Assembly (NCBI GenBank): GCA_029204225.1
Contig: CM055096.1
Coordinates: 71,582,349 to 71,646,348, forward strand
Direction: 5' to 3'
From: Diphasiastrum complanatum
Taxonomy: Eukaryota > Streptophyta > Lycopodiopsida > Lycopodiales > Lycopodiaceae
DNA length: 64,000 nucleotides
The notes beneath the pieces were generated by a model. That model saw only the letters and a list, made by a program, of their open reading frames with translations. It was not told the origin of the DNA and made no database searches. Positions 49,139 through 59,640 of the stretch are shown here, in pieces (position 1 is the first letter of the stretch; each line of letters begins with the position of its first letter). The position numbers and the translations under genes were made by a program.

Positions 49139-50529
49139 CTAATCTACTTCCGATATTTTTTCCAATGAAAGTTGCAACTTAGAATCATGCAACAATTTTT
49201 TTCTTTCATATGAATCCAATAGCTCATAGTTTTCATGCAAACTAAGATCAACATAAGCATTATACACTGCAAAATGAGATGATCTGAACATGGAATTCAT
49301 TGGTCCATATCCTAAAATTTTAACCGCAATAGTTTTCTTTACAAAAATTATTTTATGCACCTTATTAGAATTATGTCCTCCAAGAAAATGAGAAAGTGCC
49401 TTGATTGCCATAATCATAGTTTCACCATGTTGCTGAAACTTTGAATGGGCAACACTTATCTCATTATTCTTAAAGAACTTTAGATAGTGCTCGAGTGCAT
49501 GATCTCTTGAAAATTCTCCTGCAGAAGATCTTTGCCCTCCCCGACGAATTGCAAAATCATCAAGGAAAATTGTTTCCTGAAATGATATAAAACAAAGTAA
49601 GCTCCAGTATATAATTTGACATAAAAAATCTACTAGTACTTGATAAGAGACAAAAAATTACGCATTCGGCTTTGTCTTCTCTGATTATTGTCTCACCATC
49701 AATATTATGTCCACCTTTTGATGTCAACATTGTTGGTGAATAGGCAGTTGGCTGTGGAAATCCAAGTTGACTTTGGATTCTAAGAAACTCCTCCTCAGAA
49801 GGTAGATCATCTTCTTTGTTGCGCATTTCCTCCACAGCCATTTTCAAGCAATCTTTCCCTGAATAAAATTTATCATTATGTACATCGTCAACACCAGGGA
49901 GAAGATCATCAGTATCAAAATCAATAATATCCGAAAATTCATCAAGCTCTTTGCCCAAAATGCAAAGAGTCTCAGCTTCAGTGAAGTAAAAAAGATCCGA
50001 TATATCCGATATTGTCAAAAAGGAAATATTATCTATACTATAAGTAGGCAAAGTGATCAAACATTTATCAGAAGGAGAAAGGGTGGTGGATGTTCTAGGG
50101 CCTATAAAGGTAGACCTATTTCGAGCAGGATCAAAATCAAAACAATCATCTAAATTAACACTCGTATCAATAAAAAAAAGTTTCTATATCTACAATCTTT
50201 GACTTTTCAAACTTTGTACCACTAGAAGAAGTTGTTTCAAAAGTGGAGGGCACAGAGTCCAAATCATCAGAAATATTTAACAAAAGAAAAAAAACAAAAG
50301 CAGACTGAAAATCAACAAATCTACATTTTTTATTATGAATTGGGCACTTATCTACAGACTTGAAATCATTATGTAACTTGGTAAACATTCTGTCAAGCTT
50401 AGCTTTATAGATATGCTTGTCGAGTGCCACCAAGTCCTGATAATGAATCATGTCTTTATTCTGAGACCTGAATAACGGAATACTGAGCAGGGACTTAAAT
50501 CTGAGATATATTTCAGAAAATGCCTCCAC
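49139..50529 (-). pseudogene. Unknown gene of the H3-Ulp1 element family, copy C
   Basis: Minus strand, transcribed away from the shared promoter. The first frame (50529-50167) has FKSLLSIPLFRSQNKD and KCPIHNKKCRFVDFQ, a possible C-x(6)-C pair. After a one-base frame change near 50165 it continues DDCFDFDPARNRS and 50060-49670 (acidic FSDIIDFDTDDLLPGVDD; DDLPSEEEFLRIQSQLGF). An intron of about 90 bases (49665-49576) leads to the last exon with FAIRRGGQRSSAG, EHYLKFFKNNEI, TMIMAIKALSHFLGGH and YELLDSYERKK. The last exon is homologous to 28526-28089 of copy A with the intron at the same place. Family and function unknown. No catalytic motif is visible, and the conserved part begins with an RxGGxR basic loop. 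Confidence 0.6.
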
Positions 50530-50679
50530 ATCAGGGCCATCAGTTATAAAAAGTAGATAAAAAGAAAAGGAGAAAAAAGATATTTGAAAAAGTCCAACCT
50601 ATCAGTAATACCAAATTTATTAAAAAAAAAAACCAAACTAGATTCAAAATTAGACATTTAAAACAAAAATAACAGAACA

Positions 50680-51778
50680 TTCCAAATATCGCTCTCAGGC
50701 AACACCAGGTCAGACAAGCAAGTCCAGGCAATGTGCGCTCGAAAGAGATATTGGAGGCTGGAGTATCGAATCCGAGCGCAAGAACAATGAGCAGGAAAGA
50801 AAAGGGATACGAAACGCGCTTGAATGCGATACCGGAGGATGCAGTATCGGATCCAGGCGCATAATAGTCAACAAGACGTAATGAGAGAAAGTGGCGCGCT
50901 TGAAATCGATATCCGACAAAGCAATCATAAATTTGCGTGAAAATCCGAGCCGAAAAATACCTATTTATATAAAAAAATTTGCATGTGTGGAGAAGTGGTG
51001 AAGGAACACGTGTCGGCATGTGATTGGCCAAAATAAATGCACCGTACCTTGAATGATTGATCTAACATCTGTCACGTGCGAGAATGACACGCGTAGTCAA
51101 GGGATTCGCACACGTGTCACAGCCCACGTGTCCTTATAATTTGGTCATCATTGTCAGTACAGACATTCCACGTGGACTAATCATCAGATGACACGTGTCT
51201 CAAAAATTCATTAAAAAAAGAAAGCAAATTGGATTCAAAATTAGATATTTTAAACAAAGATATCGCTCTCAAGCGCAAACCCCTAGTCCGACAAGCACGT
51301 CCAATCAACGAGTGCTCGAGAGAGATTTTTGAAGTTGGAGTATCGGATCCGAACGCAAGAACAACGACTAGAAAAGAAAAGGTATGCGAGACGCGCTTGA
51401 ATGCAATACCGGACGATGCAGTATCGGATCCAGGCGCATAATAGCCAACGAGTTGTAATGAGAGCAAGCGGCGCGCTTGAAATTGATATCCGGCAAAGCA
51501 ATCGTGAATTTGCGTGAGAATCCGTGCCCAAAAAGATCTATTTATAAAAATTATTTCGCACGTGTAGAAAAGTGGCGAAGGAACACGTGTCAACTTTTGA
51601 TTGGCCAAAATAAATGCACCGTACCTAAAAGGATGGATCTGACATCTGTCACGTGCGAGAATGACATGCGTCGATCAAGGATTCGCGCACGTGTCTCATC
51701 CTAGTTGGCCTCATAATTGGTACATCATAATCAGTACGGACATTCCATGTGGTCTAATCATCTGACGACATGTGTCTC
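50680..51778. promoter_or_regulatory. Tandemly duplicated divergent promoter with ACGTG cluster and palindromic units
   Basis: Two direct copies of about 520 bases (50683-51203 and 51258-51778, offset about 575). Each has a minus-strand TATA box (TATATAAATAGG at 50959-50970; TTTATAAATAGATC near 51537-51550). ACGTG cores occur about 11 times between 51005 and 51795, several as ACACGTGTC or GTCACGTGCG, the G-box type recognised by plant bZIP/bHLH factors. Downstream of each minus TATA (the minus 5' UTR) are units of the form GCGCTTGA-n-GATA in both orientations. The second copy is adjacent to the plus-strand promoter of the H3-Ulp1 gene. Confidence 0.7.
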
Positions 51779-51808
51779 GGCCATCTTTTCACACGTGCAA
51801 AAATTTCG

Positions 51809-51817
51809 TATATATAA
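51809..51817 (+). promoter_or_regulatory. TATA box of the H3-Ulp1 gene
   Basis: TATATATAA lies about 310 bases upstream of the H3-like start codon and just after an ACACGTGC word. The intervening sequence (51850-52060), a probable 5' UTR, again contains the GCGCTTGA/TCAAGCGC-GATA units seen in the minus-strand 5' UTRs (for example TGCGCTTGAGTCCGATACC). Confidence 0.6.
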
Positions 51818-52128
51818 GCCCTCAAAATTTTCATTTTTTTTTCGCAAAATTCTCGCTTTTGGCTCCCGATATCACTCTCAAGCATGCTCTTTCATCCTTC
51901 AAGCTTCTACTCTCTCACAATGCGCTTGAGTCCGATACCGCCTGCTGTGCAATATCGCTTTTGAGCGCACATCTCTTTTCTGCATATAATCTCTGTAGAT
52001 CTTGTGCTCAAAATTGATATTCAGTGCTAATATCGACCTCAAGCGCTCTTTCGTCGCAAATTTTTTTGTTTTGATCCACTTTTGTTTATTTCAAGCTTCT
52101 TTTGTTTAATTTTCTTCTTCCGAGAATG

Positions 52129-54184
52129 ATGGCCATGACTAAATCCACCGCCCGTGCCATCACTATTGTACAGCCATCCCATTCTCGTGTTCCCCCTGGT
52201 ACTGGCCGTAGGCGTGGCAGGAACAGGTCTGGCTTACGAAGATCAGAAAACTCCAGAGATCAACTGAATTATTGATCCCTAGAGCTCCTTTCGGCCGATC
52301 TATCCGAAATGTCACTCTGTCACTTGGGCTTGATGTTCGTTTTGCCGTGACAGCCATGCAGGCCTTGCAAGGTGCTGTAGAAGATTTTTTGTCCCAGTTT
52401 TTTGAGGGTACTTGTCTTTTGGCAGTGCATGGTAAGCATGTCACCATCATGCCAAAGGATTTTGTCATTCTCAAAAGGCTTCGGGACAGATATTATGGTC
52501 TGCATGTAGATAATGCCAGCACCTCCAGAAACCTGCCTCTGGATAGAACCGACGTGCCTACTACCTCTAGGAGGAAGAGAAAGCAGGCTGTCCCCAAGAA
52601 GGCTAGATCTCGAAGGCCAGCTGCTTCCCTTCCTCCTAGACATATCCCTGCCAAAAGACCCCGTGTCATCTTGAGCTCTGAGTCAGATGCTGGAGAATCT
52701 GACTCAGATCGAGAATCTTCACCCAGTCTTCCTCCTGTTATTCGTCCAGCTCCTCAACAAGTTTCATCACCAAAATTGTTGATTACCCAAGAGGAGCTAG
52801 ACAAAATAACAAAGAAATCTATAAATATTGTTTTCACTTATCTTTTTGCCCCTCTTGTACATAATCTTTTTGTGAGAATTCCATACGATCCAGCCCAGGT
52901 TCTTTTTTTATTCTGACCATTATAATCAATACAAGGCCTACCTAGCTAACAAAATTGATCTTCTCGACAACTTTTTTGATTTTTTTCTTCCAAATACACG
53001 TAGAAGCTTTAGATTAGGTCCTAAATTTTGTGCCGAACTTAAAGATAAGACCTCAGAAATTTCAAATGCAATAGTAGAGGTCGGTGTTTCATTTTTGCAG
53101 AATAGTATTAGTTTCGAATCCCATGGTACAGTTTTTGTAGTCAGTCCATTTTTCATGGGAGCTATAAAGGCGAAAGAAGCCAATTTTGAGAAGACTGTCT
53201 ATTTTATTGAGTGCAGTCCTATGGCAAAATTCTATTTGATTCCATATGAAAATAAGTAAGGATTGCTCTTTTGTTTTTGTTGCTTTATTTTGGATTGTTG
53301 CATTTATCGATATTTGTATCTTGGTTGTTGCAGTCGACATTGGAGCCTAAACATTCTTTTTGTAAAGATAAATAAGGAGGGAGTATCAAATTTTCTATGT
53401 GTAAAATTAAACTCAACTGCAAATACACATAGAGAATTTGATTTTCTACTTCATGATGCCCTTCGGGAAATACCGACAATGGCAACTTCAATTGGAGATA
53501 TAACCATCAAATCTCTAAAGGTATATTCAATTTATCTCTGATATGCATGTATTCCTTTTCTTAAATCAAATGTATTGTCATGGCATAAATAAAATTTCTA
53601 TGATAATATTACTAATTTTTGTTCCCTATATGCAGTGTATACAACAGAATTACGCTTTTAATTGTGGATGGTTCATCCTGTACAATACGAAGCTATTTTT
53701 TGAATGGTATAATTTACAAACGGATGTAGATATTGAAAAGGTAATATTCTATTCATTTCTAGTTCATTTCATTTTTATTCATATTTTATTACTATCATTG
53801 TTTGTAATTTGCTAATTCTCGTGACAGTTCACTCTTGAGCCGTATACTCCTGATGATGTATATAGATTTTGACAAGAGTTGATCAGAACCTTTGCCCAGT
53901 ACGGTGTAAGCATTGCACCTACAATTGAGGGCCCTCAAAATGAATCTGCTCCTGTCTTAATAGCCTTTCAGGTTATTCAGGATGCAGATCTTATTTTATA
54001 TGATAAAAAATGAATAAAAGTCCTTCCTAATACGGAGGAAGACAATTTTGTAGCAGATATTCCTCTTGCCTTAAAAGGCATTGAGGCCATTCCCGAAACA
54101 GAAGAGGGGGAGATTATAGAAGGAGCTGTTGCTTTATCAGTTTCTAATACTGATATAGAAAATATAGAAAAATTGATTGAATAG
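52129..54184 (+). pseudogene. Histone H3-like domain fused to Ulp1/C48-like protease, four exons
   Basis: Start MAMTKSTARA mirrors the H3 N-terminus (MARTKQTARK). PPGT at 52192-52203 matches the H3 RPGT just before the alpha-N helix. After a 23-base insertion (52204-52226) the fold continues: VWLTKIRKLQRSTELLI, PFGRSIRN, LDVRFAVTAMQALQGAVEDF, FFEGTCLLAVHGKHVTIMPK, RLRDRYY. A linker with basic RRKRKQAVPKKARSRRP and acidic SSESDAGESDSDRESS follows. A one-base shift in a T run (about 52900) precedes the protease part. Exons: 52129-53255, 53334-53520 (NRHWSLNILF, CVKLNSTAN), 53636-53740 (CIQQNYAFNCGWFILYN), 53828-54184. His, Asn, Gln and Cys occupy Ulp1 catalytic positions; both copies have Asn where Asp is usual. 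TGA stops at about 53870 and 54011 lie in the last exon. The known C48 role is SUMO/ubiquitin-like deconjugation. The H3 role here is inferred. Confidence 0.82.
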
Positions 54185-54559
54185 AGATCTATTTGTAAAT
54201 AGAGAGACATAAACAAAAAAAAAAGATACAATCATTTTACTTGTAAACAATCCGTTTATGGATTTTTTTATTGATATCACAATAGATTCTTACAATCAGC
54301 TTGTGTCCATAGTCTAATAATGGAATGCAATTTTTCTATAATGATAAAAAGACATGATGATTGGTATGTATTTGCTGATAGTGAATCTCAATGTTCTTCC
54401 ATAAGTTGGATTGTTTTGCCAATATCTCTGCATTTGATTTCAAGCTCATGTCTTTTACGTACCTACATAAAACTAATACAAAGTTAGAATTAGTACAAAA
54501 ATTGTATTAGAAAGTTTTGATTGAAACTATTCATAAAAGATCAAGTGTTTACAGTTACT
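54185..54559. other. Unassigned sequence between convergent genes
   Basis: AT-rich, with no gene recognised. It separates the H3-Ulp1 gene from a minus-strand reading region and probably contains both 3' ends. Confidence 0.4.
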
Positions 54560-55748
54560 TACGAATTTACCATTGAAAATGAATCTAAAGTCCGAAAGTA
54601 CATCATCTTGTAGGAGCAATAGTTCCCGTCGGATGTAGTTTAGACTCAATCTTCTTCCACCTCAACACATGTCAAAACGACATCATTGTATATAATTTCA
54701 ATATTTTTTCATTTTGAATGTCCACTGGCTTCCAAGTCTTGATCGAGTGGCACCCATTTACCTTTATTTTTTTTCCATCTTTGATAATAGAAACATAAGC
54801 TTAACATTTATTTTTCAATTTGATAACAGAAGCACATGGAAGACATTTTAATTCTGCATTCTATTTCTCCATCTGATCTTTTGTCCCAGCCTTCATCCAT
54901 AAGTTCAGATAATAAACTATCTGATAAATTTTTGCATACAAACATCGTTGGAGTTTTGTGAACATTGACACTTGAAAAGAAATCCACAAATATATTCAAG
55001 GAAATAAACCAACTCAATCTGACTATTTTTGATCCCGTGCTCATTTTTAATGAATTTTTTACATCATTATATATCTTGCAACGAAATGATTCTGAAATTG
55101 TAGCAGTTGGTGCAATTCATTCATCACTTTCAAAACTAGGTAATGGAATTGGTACTATTTGTCCAAAATTTTCTTTTGTATCAGGAATGTACATTGATTC
55201 ATAAAAAAAGATTCTACTATCAACTAGATCTTTTGCAGTTCTACCTCGATATTGCAGCTATCCAATATCAGTGTGAATAACATCTAACACACCTGCTAAA
55301 GATCCACTCGGCTCTCATTCATTTATGTTGGATGGATATAAATCTGCAAGAGAAAAATGATCAGATTGGCAAGTTTACTATTAAATATTTATGAATGACA
55401 GAAATCAAAGTATCAGAAATATCAATACTCACAGTTGTTTTTTTTGTGATCCTGACGGTTGAATCTTTGCACATTTATCTCTGAATGCATATGTACATGT
55501 TGGACTAGAATTTCAGAAATAGATTTTCCTCCTGATGATGTTCTGAAATCCAGAATTCTGGCCTTCCAATAAGATCAAAATGATAGTTTTGACCTTTTCC
55601 TTTTTTGAAATACTCCTCTTGATGATGGATGCATCAAAACCCAAGAGTTTTTTGAATATTTTCTTGGCACCCATAATCCATTATCGTCTGTCTCGTTGAA
55701 TAGAAGCACAAAGTCGATTGAGGAGCACGGCTTCCTTGATGGCGCCAT
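54560..55748 (-). pseudogene. Hypothetical gene right of H3-Ulp1, minus strand
   Basis: Minus strand, start MAPSRKPCSSIDFVLLFNET at 55748. It continues NGLWVPRKYSKNSWVLMHPS and RGVFQKRKRSKLSF to a stop, then YWKARILDFRTSSGGKS. After a probable intron (about 55440-55330) it reads GRTAKDLVDSRIFFYESMYI, FGQIVPIPLPSFE, and 55044-54811 (SKIVRLSWFISLNIFVDFF; CKNLSDSLLSELMDEGWDKR). Stops and frame changes are present. I recognise no domain. Codon use and exon-intron style resemble the neighbouring element genes, so it may be a fourth gene of the same element, but no copy is seen beside A or B. Confidence 0.4.
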
Positions 55749-56303
55749 TCGTAATTTGCATGCAAAAATCTGAAACAATGAACTATGAATCTAAAAATTT
55801 GCGTAGACAAAAAGCCATGAATCTAAGAAAAAGTGTTGGCGAAAATTTGAAACACTGATCTATTTGGCGCCACAAATCAACTCTAATTATCCATGTTAAC
55901 CATGTTTTGACAATGCATACACATTAATGGTATATCGATTTTCTCTCCTCAACCACCTGTCATATTCATTTTCAATATTTTTGGGTCTCTTTGGGCAGTG
56001 ATGAGCTGGAAGGGCAGGCCTCATCAACCAATAGCATTTCCACATGCTACCCGATGAAATAGCAATATATTTAAAAAGTTTTTATTTTATTTATATTTGG
56101 AAAATTCTACGTTATGTAGAACCCCGAAGGTAAGGTTTCAATTGGTCCACATGGCAACGAAAAGAAGAAAAAAAAAACATCTTTTTCAAAGGCCCTCGTC
56201 GGACTCTAAGTTTCTCTAATGATTAATAGATCAAGTAAATTTAACATCCAATCTCTCTTGAGGATCAGATTAGGCCCTTGGTCCATTCTGTAATTTTTCC
56301 ACA
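55749..56303. other. Unassigned; ends in a probable LTR 3' end
   Basis: No gene. The last bases (CTGTAATTTTTCCACA) directly precede a perfect PBS, so the right part should be the end of a 5' LTR. Its left boundary could not be found. Confidence 0.45.
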
Positions 56304-56317
56304 TGGTATCAGAGCCA
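56304..56317 (+). promoter_or_regulatory. Retrotransposon primer-binding site (initiator tRNA-Met)
   Basis: TGGTATCAGAGCCA, the same PBS as at 29447, directly follows a CA dinucleotide. It marks the start of the internal region of a plus-strand LTR element. Confidence 0.9.
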
Positions 56318-57942
56318 AGTACAAGAGGTTTTATTCAATGATTTCAAGGAGAATTCTTGTGCTAGAGTGATCTATAAAACCAGTGGTTAGTATTTACATT
56401 AATTGTAATACTAACGAATGAATCATTGGTATTTTGGTTAGGGTAGTTGGAGAGGTTATGAGATATAGATCCGGATCTCTCAATGGTATCTCATAAATGT
56501 CAAATCGGAAACCCTTAAATGTTATTTCTCACTTTTAATGAACCCTTACTTCTTTTGAATTTCCTAAATATGGACCTCACACTAAAATTCATATGATCCT
56601 TCCAGCATGAGAATTTCTTTTCTGAAGGACTGTTTATAGTCCTGTGAAGTACTACTTGGATAAGGCTTGGAATTTGAAATGTTCCAAGATGTTGGTATTT
56701 TCAATTTCTTAATCCCGAATTGTCTCTTATGCATAGATAGAGCTCAAATAGATGATAGTTACTATCACTTGTATTGAGAATACTTAGAAGAAAAGTCTTG
56801 TGTATAATAGAGTGAATCCTATTTGGAACGCACTTATTATTGACTTTTCATGATTATGAGATTTTCATTTATTATCTCTCCAGAAAAACTTTTATAAGAA
56901 ATTAGAGATTATTTTAAAAAAGAGGGGTGAAGTGATGAGTAGGATTTTATTATAAGGACCTATCAGTTGCATAGAGTTGAGAGAAATTCTCTAGGGATTG
57001 TCTGGAACAATCTGAAACTAGAGAAGGATTGAAATTGGAAATCATTATAAGTAGTACCGAGTAAGATCAGAAGTTACTAATCCTAGTTGTTAGGGATAGA
57101 AGTAATTTTGATATTGGAGTGTCTGTATTGAATCAACTTGATCTTGATTAGAGCGCTAGGATTTGGGAGGGGTTGATTAAGGGGAAGAGATTTGGTGGCA
57201 AGAGGTAAGTGAGTTGGAGAACTCGTGAGAGAGAATGTGTTCTTAGTCTCAGATATTTCACATATATGTTGTTTACTCAAGAGGAATAGAATTCTTTAGT
57301 AGCTGAGTTACAAGATTCTCAGTGAGATATGTGAGTAACATATGCAGTCTTGGATAGGATTGGAGGCAAGCTTTACATTGGATTACCATCCCGGAATGGA
57401 GTGTTGCTTTCTCAAGAGGATTCGGTATTGGATTCACTAATTGTGAAATGAAACATGTTTGCCAAAAGTGGTGGTAGAGTGCCTTTCCACTAGTTTTTTG
57501 GTTGTTGTGAATATTGCTTCTAATTGGTGTGTGATTCATTTCCTATTTCTTGGTTGCTTGAGAACTCCTATGGGATGTGGAATGGTTGGCTTGTTGTTGG
57601 ATTTCGCTTATTAATGGAGGTTTTAAGGACGTGCAAAAGTCCAAAATGTTATGATGGGAATTCATGTTGTTTCAACTATGTTTATTGATAAATTGATTTG
57701 GTATTGATTTATCTATAAGCATAAACGGATTATAGCTAGAATATATTGAATCTAACAAACTGCATGTTGAGGGTTGTGAATTTATTTACACCAATCCTCC
57801 TGTGAAACCTGCAATCTATAAACATAGGATGTTTTTGCAAATAAAATTCTTTGTTAATAAGTAGAATTATTGGCTAAGATTAGTCAAAACTCCGAAAAAC
57901 CCAGTTGAAGAACATTTTGGAAGGGGGAACTGTTGGACTGAG
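56318..57942 (+). mobile_element. Non-coding retrotransposon derivative, copy 2 (internal region)
   Basis: About 1.6 kb without long frames between a perfect PBS and a purine run GGAAGGGGGAAC followed by TGTTGGACTGAGC, which may be the 3' LTR start. It matches 59667-61020 (CCCAATGTGGTATTTC/CTCAATGGTATCTC; AGGAGGGGTGAAGCGATG/AGAGGGGTGAAGTGATG; CAGTGAGATATGTGAGTAAC) and 39921-40480. Layout with PBS and PPT but no genes fits a LARD-type non-autonomous element. Confidence 0.6.
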
Positions 57943-59640
57943 CATGCAACATGTTTTCTTCTTTATCTTTGAAGTTCTATTTCTTGTTGATGGGAACAGA
58001 ATGATTCTATGAGACTCAGTAGCACTCTCCAAACTCTTGCCTTCACTATAAGATTTTTGGCCGTTGAACAGATGGAATGCACTTAAGTGCTAAGATCGAT
58101 GGTTTGTAGGATGAATCTTCTGGTGTGATATGACTGAAGTTGATAGTTGTTGGAAACAACTGTAGCAGATTTCGGTAGGCCGTTTGAGAATTAGGAATGC
58201 AGATGGGTGGTCGTTGATTTGACCCCAGCTTAATTGATCCCTCTCATGCTATGTCGATTGTCACCAGAAAGGTTCATCGGCCTGTTGTGGAAACAAAGAG
58301 TCGCATAGATCATGTTGGTCAATGGATTTGCATAGCAGTGCAGCCATGGATGAAACCACGCAATCTGTGGTTAGTTCCTCACAGCAGGAGAGTACCTCGA
58401 TGGTCGGAATCATGAGGAGAGGATGAAGCATCGCATCATGCATTCTGGAAGGGGAGGCGCTGTGGGTGGAGAAGAACCTGAACATCCATTGTGGCGGTAG
58501 CCGCTAGCAAATATGAATTTTATTCTCTTGTTTGAGAGAGTTTAGGGTTTTTTTTTTTTTTTTTTTTTGGGGGGGGGGGGGGGCATCCTCATTTCCCTAA
58601 GATTTTAAAAAAATTACAAAAAGAAAGCCATGTGAATTCCTATTCATGGAATTTCATCTTTTACAACTTAAATAATAAACTTTAACGAAGTAATGCTAAA
58701 GCCAATGAATCGAATAGGAAAAATGGTTCATCATTTGCTATGTCTAAGGAAATTTCAAGTACCTTAGCAGTTGAAGTTTTTCGGGGGACCGGAAAATCTA
58801 AGGGAGAAAGAGAAATGGACACTTGAAATAGTAAATGAGTTTGTGTTATGTAATCGGAATTTCTTTAAAATTTGTATAGGTTTACATAATATCAGTTATG
58901 GAGTAATATCATAAATTTGTAATTGATAGGAATCAATCAAAAGTAACAAACTGATTTTATATCCGGTTAAATCCTATCATGAATTGTATGCAAAAGATCA
59001 GGCTAGTACTGTTTTTCATATTAGTAAATGAGTTTTGTATATCAGTGATTCAACCTAGGTATAGGACAGAATTTTTTCCTACAATAATTCATTTTTTAAC
59101 ATTTACTAATGTCTTCATATCTTCGTTGTACCTTAGCTGAAAGATTTTTAGGGGAATGAAAATTCTAAGGGAGGAAAAATAGAGGTAGTAAGTGTAATTG
59201 GGAAATGTATTTCGCAGTTAGGACTTTGGAAATCCTTGTAAATAATTGCTTAATATCGGATGTTAATTTCCTAGATAGAATTCATTTAGTTGAATTCATA
59301 ACTAATATCTTTGTAATGATTGAGCTTATTCGCAGTTTTGGATGTCATTGTGATGTTAGAAGTGGAATCTGATACATGGATTACATTGGATTTGTTAATT
59401 GATAGAAGCTTGTTACTAGGGGATTCGAAACTTGTCATTAACCAACAACAATCAGAAGGTAATATTGAACCATGTTAATTGCGTTGTTTAAATCACAAGA
59501 TCGGGTGTGGATTTGTGGTATCCATCTAGTCCAAATAAATGGATTCTCCAGTTTTTGGGAACAAGAGATAATGTCCTATATGGATTATAGGACAGCTAGA
59601 TGATCAATGGATTTCTAGAATATCAGATAAGGCGGTTAAG
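57943..59640. other. Unassigned, possible LTR; T/G homopolymers and a repeated block
   Basis: No gene. A T run followed by a G run occupies 58549-58583. A block of about 120 bases starting ACCTTAGCAGTTGAAG (58760) recurs diverged at about 59120 (TACCTTAGCTGAAAG), including CTAAGGGAG and TTGGAAATCC/TCGGAATTTC. If 57943 starts an LTR, its right end was not identified. Confidence 0.4.

Noticed and set aside
52129-52500. Centromeric histone CENH3 instead of an H3-like mimic
   Set aside because: Loop 1 (LDVRF) is not lengthened as in CENH3, and the tail start and VTIMPKD resemble canonical H3. The fusion and transposon-like setting also argue against a host centromere histone.
58261-58485. Minus-strand 74-codon frame (MFRFFSTHSASPSRMHDAML...)
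   Set aside because: No recognisable motif and no supporting context; likely chance frame or decayed gag.
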